Origin: Limiplasma sp045538465
GTDB lineage: Bacteria; Bacillota; Clostridia; Christensenellales; Aristaeellaceae
Direction: 5' to 3'
Assembly (NCBI GenBank): GCA_045538465.1
Contig: JAZSRK010000051.1
Location: forward strand, 1 to 64,000
Length of the DNA: 64,000 nucleotides
Positions 43,952-52,416 of this stretch are shown in pieces (position 1 is the first letter of the stretch; each line of letters begins with the position of its first letter). Made by a program: the position numbers and the translations under genes. Below the pieces are notes generated by a model. That model made no database searches, had not been told where the DNA came from, and worked only from the letters and a program-made list of their open reading frames with translations.

Positions 43952-45058
43952 ATGCTTTTGCTAAGAGAAGCAGTTGCACACAGCGATCCCTATGATATGA
44001 CCATGACCATGCTGCGCATTAAGCAGTTTGAAGCGTGCGAGCGCCGCTTGTCCGCTTTTCCGCAGAAGGCGCTTTTTTCCGATACCGTTACCGATGCCGA
44101 TGCACAAGCGTTGCTGAATGCTTCTTTTGATAACGCGACCAACCTGAGCCGGCGGCAGCTTTTGACCATTAGCGAGCTGCGTGCGGCGGTGCTGAGCCGT
44201 TTGCCGTTGGAAATGCAGTATTTGGATGCCAGCGAACGCTATTTGCTGATGGTTTTGCTGAAAGAGGGCGGTTCTGCCGTGGTGGAAGATCCTGCTCGTT
44301 TTGGCAGTGTGGAGTCGCTGGCGAAGCGGCTTTGGTGCAGCGTAAAGCAAGAGGGCGAAGGCTGGCAGCTTACGCTGCCTTCCGCCCTTCGGGAACCGCT
44401 GGAATTGGCGCACCATCAGTGGATCCAAAATTGCAGCCAACGCAGGCTGCACCGGTTCAACAATGTGGTATACGGTCTTTTGTATACCGCCGGTCTGGTG
44501 GATGAACGCCGCCCTATGGAGATCTTTCTTAGCGAAGTGATCCAGCGGAATGACTGGATGGCTTATGATGTGGCCAGACGCTATATGAAGACCCAGTTTG
44601 ATTACATCACCGATGCTGATGGCAAGCTGATCCTTTTGCACCCGGCCGTGGTGGATCCGGAGCGTATGCTCGCTTTGCAGCGCCCCAGCGGCGTGCTTAC
44701 GCCGGAGATGGAACAGTGCCAGATGGGCATTGCCATCAGTATGTTTGGCCAGCCTGCCGGGCAGGGGATGAGCGCTGGCGATTTTGAGCAGCAAACCGAC
44801 ATCCTGCCCGGAGAGATCTCCCTGCATAACCGGATGACCCTGCTGCTGATGGATGCCGTCAGACCCGATTACGAACCGGACGAATGCGCCGAAGACCTGC
44901 GCCTGCTTATTAAGCAGGACTACGCTTACATAGAAGTATACGAAGCTATGAAGGCCATGCTGGTGCAGCTGCCTACCAGCCAGATGGATGCTGCCCTGAT
45001 GGATCTGTACCAGAACACGCCGCGTTGGGCTGGGCTTGCGGCGGCAAGGATGCAATAA
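43952..45058 (+). CDS. Unknown soluble protein coupled to an RluA gene
   Basis: About 368 residues, starting at ATG 43952 (GTG at 43949 or TTG at 43958 are possible; AAGGAAAGGAAG lies upstream). It looks alpha-helical and soluble, without signal peptide, membrane segment or motif that I recognise; acidic residues are scattered throughout. Its stop codon is followed immediately by the RluA start codon at 45059, so the two are translationally coupled. I do not recognise the family and assign no function. Confidence 0.6.
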   Translation: MLLLREAVAHSDPYDMTMTMLRIKQFEACERRLSAFPQKALFSDTVTDADAQALLNASFDNATNLSRRQLLTISELRAAVLSRLPLEMQYLDASERYLLMVLLKEGGSAVVEDPARFGSVESLAKRLWCSVKQEGEGWQLTLPSALREPLELAHHQWIQNCSQRRLHRFNNVVYGLLYTAGLVDERRPMEIFLSEVIQRNDWMAYDVARRYMKTQFDYITDADGKLILLHPAVVDPERMLALQRPSGVLTPEMEQCQMGIAISMFGQPAGQGMSAGDFEQQTDILPGEISLHNRMTLLLMDAVRPDYEPDECAEDLRLLIKQDYAYIEVYEAMKAMLVQLPTSQMDAALMDLYQNTPRWAGLAAARMQ

Positions 45059-45928
45059 ATGAAGCTGTACACCTTTCTCATACCCGAAAACCAGCAGCCG
45101 GGGCGGCTGTATCCGCTCATCCGGCGCATGCTGCCCCAATTGCCCGACCATGCGGTACGGCAGGCTTTCGATAAACGGGATGTAAAGCAGAACGGCCAGC
45201 GTGTGGGGCGGGATGCACAATTGACGCCAGGCGCTGAGGTAAAGCTGTACACTCCTTATGAAGAAGAAACGCCCCAAGTGGAGATCGTGTATCTGGATGA
45301 TTCGATCATGGTCATTCACAAGCCAGCAGGGGTCAGTTGTCAGGCAGACGATAAGGGCGGCTTAACGGTCGATGAACTGGCATACCGCGCTTTAAAGCAG
45401 CGTGAGCCTGATGCCGCCCGCCCTGTAGCATGCCACCGGTTGGATAACCCAACCGAGGGGCTGTTGCTGCTGGCCCGCACCGAAGAAGCCCGGTTGGCGA
45501 TGGAAGAAGCTTTCTACCACCATAAGATCGGCAAACGCTATACCTGCATCGTTCGGGGCACGCCGGAGCCAAGGGAAAGAACGATACGGGCATGGCTGCG
45601 CAAGGATGCCGCCAAAGCTCGTGTGCAGGTGCTGAGCCACGATGCCCCCGGTGCACTGCCTATCGTTACCGAATATCGGGTAGCGGAGGCGGGGGAGTGC
45701 GCAAGGCTGGTGGTAACGTTGCATACCGGGCGCACCCATCAGATCAGGGCGCAAATGGCGGCACTGGGTCATCCCCTTTTGGGAGATGACCAATACGGCG
45801 ACCGTGCCTTCAACAAGCAGAGAAAGACTCGCCGTCTCATGCTCTGCGCCACAGAGCTGCGCTTTTCATTGGATGGAAAGTGGGTTTATTTGAACGACTT
45901 GAAACTAACGACCAAACCATCCTTTTAG
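45059..45928 (+). CDS. RluA-family pseudouridine synthase
   Basis: A 289-residue enzyme that isomerises uridine in rRNA or tRNA. The catalytic segment HRLDNPTEGLLLLARTEEA contains Asp129. An S4-like N-terminal part (LPQLPDHAVRQAFDKRDVKQNG) is present. Later VVTLHTGRTHQIRAQMAALGHPLLGD is the conserved RluA core. Target site not readable. Confidence 0.9.
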   Translation: MKLYTFLIPENQQPGRLYPLIRRMLPQLPDHAVRQAFDKRDVKQNGQRVGRDAQLTPGAEVKLYTPYEEETPQVEIVYLDDSIMVIHKPAGVSCQADDKGGLTVDELAYRALKQREPDAARPVACHRLDNPTEGLLLLARTEEARLAMEEAFYHHKIGKRYTCIVRGTPEPRERTIRAWLRKDAAKARVQVLSHDAPGALPIVTEYRVAEAGECARLVVTLHTGRTHQIRAQMAALGHPLLGDDQYGDRAFNKQRKTRRLMLCATELRFSLDGKWVYLNDLKLTTKPSF

Positions 45929-45941
45929 CAGGGAGAGGCAT

Positions 45942-46769
45942 ATGAAAACGACCATCCGGCTGATCGCCATGGATATGGACGGTACGCTGCTCAACCCCGA
46001 CCAGAAGTTGAGCAAAGAAAACCGGCAAGCACTTCTTGAGGCAGAGGCGGCAGGGATCAAACTGGCTATTTGCAGCGGCAGAATGCCGGGGGACAGCGCC
46101 TTGTTTGCCTTGGAGAATGGTTTGGAGCAGATAGCCATATTGGGGCTCAACGGCGGTTGCTGCCAGCAGTCCCCCACAGAGGCTCCCTATGTGAACCACA
46201 TTTTGCCGCAGAAGACGGTGTTGGACTGCTGCAGGCTCTTTGCCGCAGAGGGCATCACTCACGGCATGTTCCTTGGCAATACGGTGGTGGTTTTCGATGG
46301 TAAAACCAAGCTTTTGCCGCGCGATTGGGGCAGCCATTGGGATATGCCGGGTGCTCCATCGCTCGTTAAGGGTGGCGATGTACAGTGTTTGGCAGCTGCG
46401 GGCGTTAACAAGATCGTTTGTGCAGAGAACGATGCGGCTGTGTTAGCCAAGCTGCGCACCGTGCTGGAAGCCGACCCGCAGCTGCAGGTGACCACTTCTT
46501 GGGTAAACAATCTGGAATTGATGCCCGTGGGGGTAGACAAAGGGCTCGCTGTGCGGGAACTGGCGCAGGAGCTGGGGTTGGATGCCTCGCAGGTGATGGT
46601 CATCGGCGATTATGACAACGACTTGAGCATGTTCCGCTACGCCGGGTTTGCGGTGGCCATGGGCAACGCCCCGGCCAATGTACAGGCGGCAGCCGATGCC
46701 GTCACCCTGACCAACGCAGCGGATGGCGTGGCCTATGCTATTCGCCGGTGGGCGCTGGCAGGGCGGTAA
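45942..46769 (+). CDS. HAD-type phosphatase, Cof/YidA-like
   Basis: A 275-residue haloacid-dehalogenase phosphatase. Motif I is MDMDGTLL (nucleophile Asp11, general acid Asp13), motif III Lys and the C-terminal GDYDNDLSMFRYAGFAVAMGNA hold the Mg2+ ligands. The large cap (about 85-195) is of Cof type. Such enzymes hydrolyse sugar phosphates or flavin phosphates with loose specificity. It begins 13 bases after the pseudouridine synthase. Confidence 0.9.
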   Translation: MKTTIRLIAMDMDGTLLNPDQKLSKENRQALLEAEAAGIKLAICSGRMPGDSALFALENGLEQIAILGLNGGCCQQSPTEAPYVNHILPQKTVLDCCRLFAAEGITHGMFLGNTVVVFDGKTKLLPRDWGSHWDMPGAPSLVKGGDVQCLAAAGVNKIVCAENDAAVLAKLRTVLEADPQLQVTTSWVNNLELMPVGVDKGLAVRELAQELGLDASQVMVIGDYDNDLSMFRYAGFAVAMGNAPANVQAAADAVTLTNAADGVAYAIRRWALAGR

Positions 46770-46790
46770 GCCTAGAAAGGTTGATGCACG

Positions 46791-47447
46791 ATGAGCGATT
46801 GGAAGATGGATGCGCCGCAGCTGCCACAGACATTGCGAACGGACTATTCGCTGCAAGCAGCAGCAGTGCAGGCGGTCGAAGATGATGAGGATGTAGCCGA
46901 GCGCCAGTTTATCCAGCAAACGCTGGAAAACATCGAGGGCGGCGTGTTGGAGTTTAAAGGCTGCTGTTTTGACCGCTGTATTTTTGAACAGATCGAGCCA
47001 AGCCGGATGAGCTTTGTGGATTGCATATTTACCAAGTGCGAAATGAGCAATCTTGCCATGAACGGCGCTGCCATGAAGCGTGTGCACTTTGCCGATTGCC
47101 ACCTGACCGGCCTTGGGCTGGAAAAAGCATCTTTGAGTGATGTGGGCTTTGAAAACTGCATGATGGATTATCTCTCTATCAGCGAAAGCAAGCTGGACAG
47201 GGTAAGTTTTCAAAACTGCCGGATGAGGGAAAGCCTGTGGGTCAATAACAAACTGGGACGGGTCGCGTTTGGCGATGCTGATGTGACGCAATCCGAATGG
47301 AGCTTTACCCCTCTTAAAGGGCAGGATCTGAGCCAGTGCCGTATCGAAGGCATCCGTATCGCATTGCCCGATCTGTACGGCGTGCGCCTGACCGCCGACC
47401 AACTGACGGCGCTGAGTGGGCTGTTGGGTGTGGTGCTGGTAAAGTAG
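46791..47447 (+). CDS. Pentapeptide-repeat protein
   Basis: A 218-residue protein. From about residue 50 to 185 the chain shows the five-residue periodicity with central Leu/Phe and small residues between (FKGCCFDRCIFEQIEPSRM, then MKRVHFADCHLTGLGLEKA). It should form a right-handed quadrilateral beta-helix. Function of such a soluble protein with an acidic N-terminus is unknown; relatives include Qnr-like gyrase protectors, but nothing here supports that. Confidence 0.8.
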   Translation: MSDWKMDAPQLPQTLRTDYSLQAAAVQAVEDDEDVAERQFIQQTLENIEGGVLEFKGCCFDRCIFEQIEPSRMSFVDCIFTKCEMSNLAMNGAAMKRVHFADCHLTGLGLEKASLSDVGFENCMMDYLSISESKLDRVSFQNCRMRESLWVNNKLGRVAFGDADVTQSEWSFTPLKGQDLSQCRIEGIRIALPDLYGVRLTADQLTALSGLLGVVLVK

Positions 47448-47523
47448 ACCGTGAATACCTCTATCATTTTGGAATGATCTATTCAATATATAAAAAACAA
47501 TTTGCAAAGCGGTGGAAAAATGC

Positions 47524-47552
47524 TTGACATCCAAAACACCCCATGGTATACT
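47524..47552 (+). promoter_or_regulatory. Promoter of the infC operon
   Basis: TTGACA (47524-47529), 17-base spacer, TATACT (47547-47552), followed by a 150-nt leader. Confidence 0.9.
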
Positions 47553-47559
47553 CCAGTTT

Positions 47560-47704
47560 GTAAGTAGAGGCTGCCCGCTTCTCACCATGCGAACATCTTG
47601 CATTGGTCATGGCACATAAGTCCATGGGGTGTGTACGGCGGGTAGTGTGTGCCCGGCGTTTTTTTGTGCGTAAAGCCTAAAACGCCAAAGACTTTTGGAG
47701 GTGT
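47560..47704 (+). promoter_or_regulatory. infC operon leader with terminator (ribosomal protein autoregulation)
   Basis: The leader contains a CATGG/CCATG hairpin (about 47608-47626) and a G/C-rich imperfect hairpin (about 47636-47658) followed by seven T residues (47659-47665), placed 40 bases before infC. In Bacillus, L20 binds the infC leader and causes premature termination; the arrangement fits but I did not match the L20 consensus base by base. Confidence 0.6.
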
Positions 47705-48355
47705 ATGGATATCAACGAGCCGATGATCAACGAAGAAATTCGCGACAAAGAAGTGCTTCTGATCGCAGAAGACGGCACCAAGCTGGGCGTTATGCCGACC
47801 CGCGCTGCATTGGAAAAGGCTGAGGCAGCCGGTCTGGATCTGGTCAAGATCGCAGCCAATGCCACGCCCCCTGTTTGCAAGCTGATGGACTACGACAAGC
47901 ATCGCTACGAACAGTCCAAGCGCGAGCGGGATATGCGCAAGAATCAGCGTATCGTTACGCTCAAGGAAGTGCAGCTCTCCGCTACCATCGAGGAAAACGA
48001 CGTGCAGACCAAGTTCAAGAATGCCGTCAAGTTCCTACAGGATGGCGACAAGGTGAAAGTGAGCATCCGTTTCCGCGGCCGTCAGATCGCACACGCTGAT
48101 ATCGGTATGAAGATCATGCAGGACTTCGCTACCCGCATCGAGGAGTACGGCACCATGGAGCGCCGCCCCCTGCTGGAAGGCCGCAACATGATCATGATCC
48201 TTGCTCCCAAGGCCGAGAAGAAGAGCTTCGCCGAAAAGAGCCAGGAACGCAAGGAAAAGAAGGCTGCCAAGGATGCCGAGCAGCAGAATGCTCCCAAGGA
48301 AGCCAAGCCCCAGCCCAAGAAGAAGGTCAAGCGCGAAAGCGAGAATATGATTTGA
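47705..48355 (+). CDS. infC: Translation initiation factor IF-3
   Basis: A 216-residue factor that binds the 30S subunit and checks the start codon. N-domain MINEEIRDKEVLLIAEDG and the ANATPPVCKLMDYDKHRYE linker are diagnostic, followed by the C-domain. A Lys/Glu-rich tail of about 40 residues extends beyond typical length. GGAGG (47697-47701) is only three bases from ATG 47705 but nine from an ATC codon at 47711, so translation may begin at ATC, as infC genes often use non-AUG codons. Confidence 0.96.
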   Translation: MDINEPMINEEIRDKEVLLIAEDGTKLGVMPTRAALEKAEAAGLDLVKIAANATPPVCKLMDYDKHRYEQSKRERDMRKNQRIVTLKEVQLSATIEENDVQTKFKNAVKFLQDGDKVKVSIRFRGRQIAHADIGMKIMQDFATRIEEYGTMERRPLLEGRNMIMILAPKAEKKSFAEKSQERKEKKAAKDAEQQNAPKEAKPQPKKKVKRESENMI

Positions 48356-48433
48356 CCCTGTTAACCCAGCCATCCCCGGTTCAGGCCAAAGCCTGACAGG
48401 TTATGGATAGCATACGGAAGGAGGACAACCCCG

Positions 48434-48634
48434 ATGCCTAAGCAGAAAACCGACCGCGGCGCAGCCAAACGCTTTTCTTTCACCAAGAATGGCAAAGTCA
48501 CCCACAAGCAGATGAACGCTAACCATCAGGTGCATTTGAAGACCACCAAGCGCACCCGTCACCTGCGTGCGGACGGCATCGTGGATAATGCGGCTGAAGC
48601 CCGTACCATCCGCAAGTTGCTGCCCTACAAATAA
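48434..48634 (+). CDS. rpmI: 50S ribosomal protein L35
   Basis: A 66-residue basic protein; MPKQKTDRGAAKRFSFTKNGK and the C-terminal TIRKLLPYK end match L35. It lies between infC and rplT in standard order, with AAGGAGG upstream. Confidence 0.98.
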   Translation: MPKQKTDRGAAKRFSFTKNGKVTHKQMNANHQVHLKTTKRTRHLRADGIVDNAAEARTIRKLLPYK

Positions 48635-48665
48635 GCTTTGCTAACATTCAAGGAGGATAAAGAAT

Positions 48666-49013
48666 ATGGCACGTATTAAAGCAGCTGTTAATGCCCACAA
48701 GAAGCGCCGCAAGGTGTTTAAGCTTGCCAAGGGCTATTTCGGCGCCAAGTCTAAGCAGTACCGCGCTGCCAGCGAGCAGGTCGCCCGCAGCCTTCGTTAC
48801 GCCTATGTGGGCCGTCGCCTGCGCAAGCGTGATTTCCGTCGTCTGTGGATCACCCGCATCAATGCGGCTGCCCGCATGAACAACATGAGCTACTCTGTGC
48901 TGATGAATGGTCTGAAGAAGAAGAACATCTCCATCAACCGCAAGATGCTCGCCGACATCGCTGTCAACGATCCTGCTGCTTTCACCAAGCTGGTGGAGAC
49001 CGTCCGCGGCTAA
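48666..49013 (+). CDS. rplT: 50S ribosomal protein L20
   Basis: A 115-residue basic protein with ARIKAAVNAHKKRRKV at the N-terminus and the LWITRINAAARMNNMSYS core. L20 usually also represses its own operon by binding the infC leader. A terminator follows at 49018-49052. Confidence 0.98.
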   Translation: MARIKAAVNAHKKRRKVFKLAKGYFGAKSKQYRAASEQVARSLRYAYVGRRLRKRDFRRLWITRINAAARMNNMSYSVLMNGLKKKNISINRKMLADIAVNDPAAFTKLVETVRG

Positions 49014-49017
49014 TCTC

Positions 49018-49052
49018 AAAAGGGCTGCCTCTTTTAACAGGCAGCCCTTTTT
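49018..49052 (+). terminator. Terminator of the infC-rpmI-rplT operon
   Basis: AAAAGGGCTGCCT pairs with AGGCAGCCCTTTT and is followed by further T residues. Confidence 0.93.
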
Positions 49053-49087
49053 CTATCTTCAGCAATCTACGGAAAGGAGGCGCAGCC

Positions 49088-49810
49088 ATGGCGACCGTTA
49101 CCACACGGGGCATCGTGCTTCGTTTTGCCAACTATCGGGAGCACGACCGTATGCTGAGTATTTTAAGCCCGGAATACGGCTTGATCGATGCACTATCCCG
49201 CGGCTGCCGCCGTCCCAAAAGTGCCCTGATGCCCGCCAGTGAGCTGTTTGTGTATGGGGAGTTTGTGCTCTTCCGCTCCAACGATCGCTTCACTTTGACC
49301 TCCTGCCAGCTGGATGATACCTTCTATCCGCTTCGTTTGGAGCCCTATCGGCTCACCTGCGCCAGCTATATGACAGCGCTGTGCCATGCCGGTGCCCAGC
49401 CCGGGCAGGAGGCGCGGCTGATGTTTGAATTGCTGCTCAGAGGGCTATACCTGCTCAGTTATAACCAGTATACCGACCCGCTAACGCAGGTGGCAGCGTA
49501 CCTGTTGCAATTTGCCGATGTAATGGGCTACCGACCCCGGATGCGCCGCTGCGCGCATTGCCGCACGCCTTTGCCGGATAACGGCCCATGGCGGTTCGAT
49601 ATTGCAGCCGGTGGTTTTTGCTGCGAAAACTGCGCGTCCCGCAACACTTGGCCTGTTACCATGGAGGAATATATCTGGATGTGCCGGGTGATCAAAAATC
49701 CGCTGGGTGAGCAGTTGGATACCGCCCCCAGCCGTTTGTTCGATATGCTGCGCCGGTATGTGGAAAGCCGCTTGGAAACACCCATCAAGGTGAGCAAGCT
49801 GCTACCGTGA
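49088..49810 (+). CDS. recO: DNA repair protein RecO
   Basis: A 240-residue protein with an N-terminal OB-fold (TTRGIVLRFANYREHDRMLSI) and a helical C-domain containing the zinc cluster CAHCRTPL and CCENC (about 156-182). It acts with RecR to load RecA. Start at 49088 has AAAGGAGG eight to ten bases upstream. It is separated from rplT by a terminator. Confidence 0.94.
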   Translation: MATVTTRGIVLRFANYREHDRMLSILSPEYGLIDALSRGCRRPKSALMPASELFVYGEFVLFRSNDRFTLTSCQLDDTFYPLRLEPYRLTCASYMTALCHAGAQPGQEARLMFELLLRGLYLLSYNQYTDPLTQVAAYLLQFADVMGYRPRMRRCAHCRTPLPDNGPWRFDIAAGGFCCENCASRNTWPVTMEEYIWMCRVIKNPLGEQLDTAPSRLFDMLRRYVESRLETPIKVSKLLP

Positions 49811-49868
49811 TCGGAAAGGAACATGGCCTTCTGTTACCCGCCCAATTCTGCTATCATACTTGAACAAC

Positions 49869-49916
49869 ATACAGAAAGCCCACCGCAAGATTCTTTTTTG
49901 CGGTGGGCTTTCTGTA
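49869..49916. terminator. Bidirectional terminator between recO and the convergent gene
   Basis: A long perfect stem (GAAAGCCCACCGCAA with TTGCGGTGGGCTTTC) with T and A runs on both sides. It serves recO on the plus strand and the unknown gene at 49929 on the minus strand. Confidence 0.9.
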
Positions 49917-49928
49917 TATATACTATTC

Positions 49929-50417
49929 TTACCCCATGTAAGGCACCATCTGGGGTGCATAGTAGGGGGCACGGGTCAACATCTTTTTGTATTGATTGTC
50001 CATGGTATAGGTAAAGGCGTGTTCGATATTACCATTGGGCAGGCGCTTGGTTTGACGGCTCAGGTGGTAATGCTTTTTCTCGTTTAGATGGGGCATACGT
50101 TCTTCCAAAATCGTTCGCATAGCGGCTTGCTGTTTTGGCGTTAACTGCTGAAAGCCGTGCGCATGCATGCTGAAATAGTAATCGCCGTAGCCTGGACTGA
50201 GAAAACGGATGTACACACCGCTTTTGTCTACTGTGACCAGTTCGGCAGCATGCTTTTTTGCAAAATGGAGAACATCCTGTAATTCATCCAAAATGGGGGA
50301 GGCATATAGCTTGCGAACGCGCTGCTCATGTTTGCGGTTCTGCCGACGTTCGTACACCAAAAAAGAAACCAAACCAACCAACAAAACAAAAGCAAGCGCA
50401 AACAGCCAAGCATTCAT
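49929..50417 (-). CDS. Unknown small membrane-anchored protein
   Basis: A 162-residue protein with one N-terminal membrane helix (about 4-22) followed by a basic stretch (YERRQNRKHEQRVRK), so the rest is likely cytoplasmic. The remaining domain, with VTVDKSGVYIRFLSPGYGDYYFSM, is not recognised. It is alone on the minus strand, ending at a bidirectional terminator. The 200 bases upstream (50418-50614) hold no convincing feature. Confidence 0.65.
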   Translation of the reverse strand: MNAWLFALAFVLLVGLVSFLVYERRQNRKHEQRVRKLYASPILDELQDVLHFAKKHAAELVTVDKSGVYIRFLSPGYGDYYFSMHAHGFQQLTPKQQAAMRTILEERMPHLNEKKHYHLSRQTKRLPNGNIEHAFTYTMDNQYKKMLTRAPYYAPQMVPYMG

Positions 50418-50614
50418 GAACGGTCACCGTACTTCCCATCAATTGTTACATGAACTATACCATATACAGTGCAGCTTGTGCAATGGTTTGTGTTGGAAAA
50501 TGGCGAAACGAATTGAATTTTGGCGCTATGATGCGAAACACATACCACAATTTGTGGAAGATGCACATAGAAAACCAACGACGGCCTATGCCAAACGAGA
50601 TGTGATGGCATCGA

Positions 50615-51559
50615 TCACAGGAGCTCTTGCTGCCAAAGGTTATAGGCTGCTTCCCAAGTGGATACGGAGAAAGGGCGCTGCATATCGCCGATTTGCCGGG
50701 CATAGCTTTCAACAAATTGCAAGAAGAATGTAACCTTTTCCCGTCCGGTGCGCAATTCCTCCTGAATCACCCGGCACCACACCGGGGCATGGCGCAGCAT
50801 ATCGCTGTCTTCCATCTGCTGGATAAACGAAGCAACATCAAAAGGCAGACGGTATTCTTCCAATGCGATGCTGCCATCTTGCGCAATTTCCACAATGCTG
50901 TAAGGCGCACAGCCCGGCATGCCATCCAGCGGCAAACCGCAGGAGCCCGGATTGATGAGCCATTTCTTGCGATCCGGGGATGCGAAGTGCCACTGTACAT
51001 GACTGTGCCCGAAAAGATAGATGCCGTCTGGCAGCGCATCGAACCGCTTGTGGAAATCGGGGTCGTTGTCCAAGGAATGCTGCATATCTTCAGCGAGCAG
51101 GGCAGGCGTTACGTCGATCCCCTGATAGCGCTTGTCCAGATTGGCACAGCCCCAATGCTCTGCCACGTAACTGCCAAGGAAAGCAGCGGAACCATGCGCC
51201 ATGTGCAGCTGCACCCCGGCATAGGAAAGCTCCGCCTGATGGGGCAGCCCAAACAGCCAAGCCTTGTTATCCGGGCTTAGCTGCTGGTAGCACCAGTAGG
51301 TAGCCTGCATCTGTCCATCCGTCCAAGTGGTGGGATCCTGCCCAAGCAGCCGTTCCAGATGCCCATCATCATTGCCCCGGATGATCGTGCTATTGGGATG
51401 GTTGCGGACGGTGGACAGGCATTGGTTGGGGCAGGGCATGCTGATGCAGTAATCCCCGGCAAACAGGTAGTGATCCACCTGCCGCTGGGCAGCATCTTTC
51501 AGCACCTGTTCAAGGGCGGGCAAATTTCCGTGTACATCTGCAATGATGGCGTAGCGCAT
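50615..51559 (-). CDS. Calcineurin-like phosphoesterase
   Basis: A 314-residue metallophosphoesterase. Metal-binding motifs are IADVHGNLPALE (near residue 5), FAGDYC (near 33), RGNDD (near 61) and FGHSHVQW (near 182), all in the expected order for the YfcE/Icc-like class. The start at 51559 has CAAAGGAG upstream. It follows the methyltransferase gene by 28 bases. The substrate cannot be read. Confidence 0.87.
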   Translation of the reverse strand: MRYAIIADVHGNLPALEQVLKDAAQRQVDHYLFAGDYCISMPCPNQCLSTVRNHPNSTIIRGNDDGHLERLLGQDPTTWTDGQMQATYWCYQQLSPDNKAWLFGLPHQAELSYAGVQLHMAHGSAAFLGSYVAEHWGCANLDKRYQGIDVTPALLAEDMQHSLDNDPDFHKRFDALPDGIYLFGHSHVQWHFASPDRKKWLINPGSCGLPLDGMPGCAPYSIVEIAQDGSIALEEYRLPFDVASFIQQMEDSDMLRHAPVWCRVIQEELRTGREKVTFFLQFVESYARQIGDMQRPFSVSTWEAAYNLWQQELL

Positions 51560-51587
51560 CGCTTTCTCCTTTGAGTGGTTTCGTCGA

Positions 51588-52382
51588 TCATAGGGAATCT
51601 GGCAAGCCTTCGTTGGGCATCGCAATGCAACGGACAACCACCAGATAGCGGGCGTAGTTCGCAGCAAAGGGTTCATAGCCCTCGGCAGCGCAGTCGGTCT
51701 GTTGGATGAGCAGTTCGTACCAGCGTTCCAAACCTTCCTCCACGAAAGCCTGTTGATGCTTTTGCGCTGCCTGACGCTTGCGGCATAGCATCTCCCATGT
51801 GGGGTGGGTAATATCGGTTACATGGGCGCTCATCCCGTTTGTGCGCAATGCCTGTGCCAGCTGAGAAGCTTCCCAACCGCTGGTTTTGGGAATCACATCC
51901 CCTTCCTGATAGCCTGCAAAGAATACCCCATCAGGCTTGAGCCAGCGCTTGATTTGCTGAAGCAGAGCATTCATATCCGGCGCAAAGTAGAGCGTATCCA
52001 TGGAAATGACGGTATCAAAGCTGCATGGTCGATAGTCTTGCTGCCCGATCACACCCACTTGAAAAACGGAATGGTTGGGGAAATTCTTCTTTGCCTCGGC
52101 GATGGCTTGATGGGAGTAATCAAATCCGTGGATGACCGCACCGGTTTGTTTCTGCAGGTAACCCAGCATTTTGCCGTTTCCGCAGCCGATGTCCAGCACA
52201 TGTGCTTCACTATGCCGGGGAATATGGGGCAGAATTTGTTCTACCTGCCACAGGTCACTAAAGCCATCTTGGGAAAAGTCTGCTCCGTAGGCATCGCAGC
52301 AAAAAGCATGAAAGGCAGGGGAGGTTGCCGCCATGGTATAGAAATCCTCGTAAGCATTGTAGAAAAGCAGCTGCTCGTGCAT
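51588..52382 (-). CDS. SAM-dependent methyltransferase
   Basis: A 264-residue class I methyltransferase. Motif I VLDIGCGNGKMLGYL (near residue 55) binds S-adenosylmethionine, with FDYSHQAI and FDTVISMDTLYF following. The start at 52382 is chosen for GGAGG seven bases upstream; longer frames overlap sigK. Substrate is unknown. Confidence 0.88.
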   Translation of the reverse strand: MHEQLLFYNAYEDFYTMAATSPAFHAFCCDAYGADFSQDGFSDLWQVEQILPHIPRHSEAHVLDIGCGNGKMLGYLQKQTGAVIHGFDYSHQAIAEAKKNFPNHSVFQVGVIGQQDYRPCSFDTVISMDTLYFAPDMNALLQQIKRWLKPDGVFFAGYQEGDVIPKTSGWEASQLAQALRTNGMSAHVTDITHPTWEMLCRKRQAAQKHQQAFVEEGLERWYELLIQQTDCAAEGYEPFAANYARYLVVVRCIAMPNEGLPDSL

Positions 52383-52416
52383 AAGGCCTCCGAAAAATGA
52401 GAATCGTTCTATTTTT

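Noticed and set aside
50209..50733. Plus-strand frame across the gap between the unknown membrane protein and the phosphoesterase
   Set aside because: Antisense to both genes, no ribosome binding site and no recognisable protein features.
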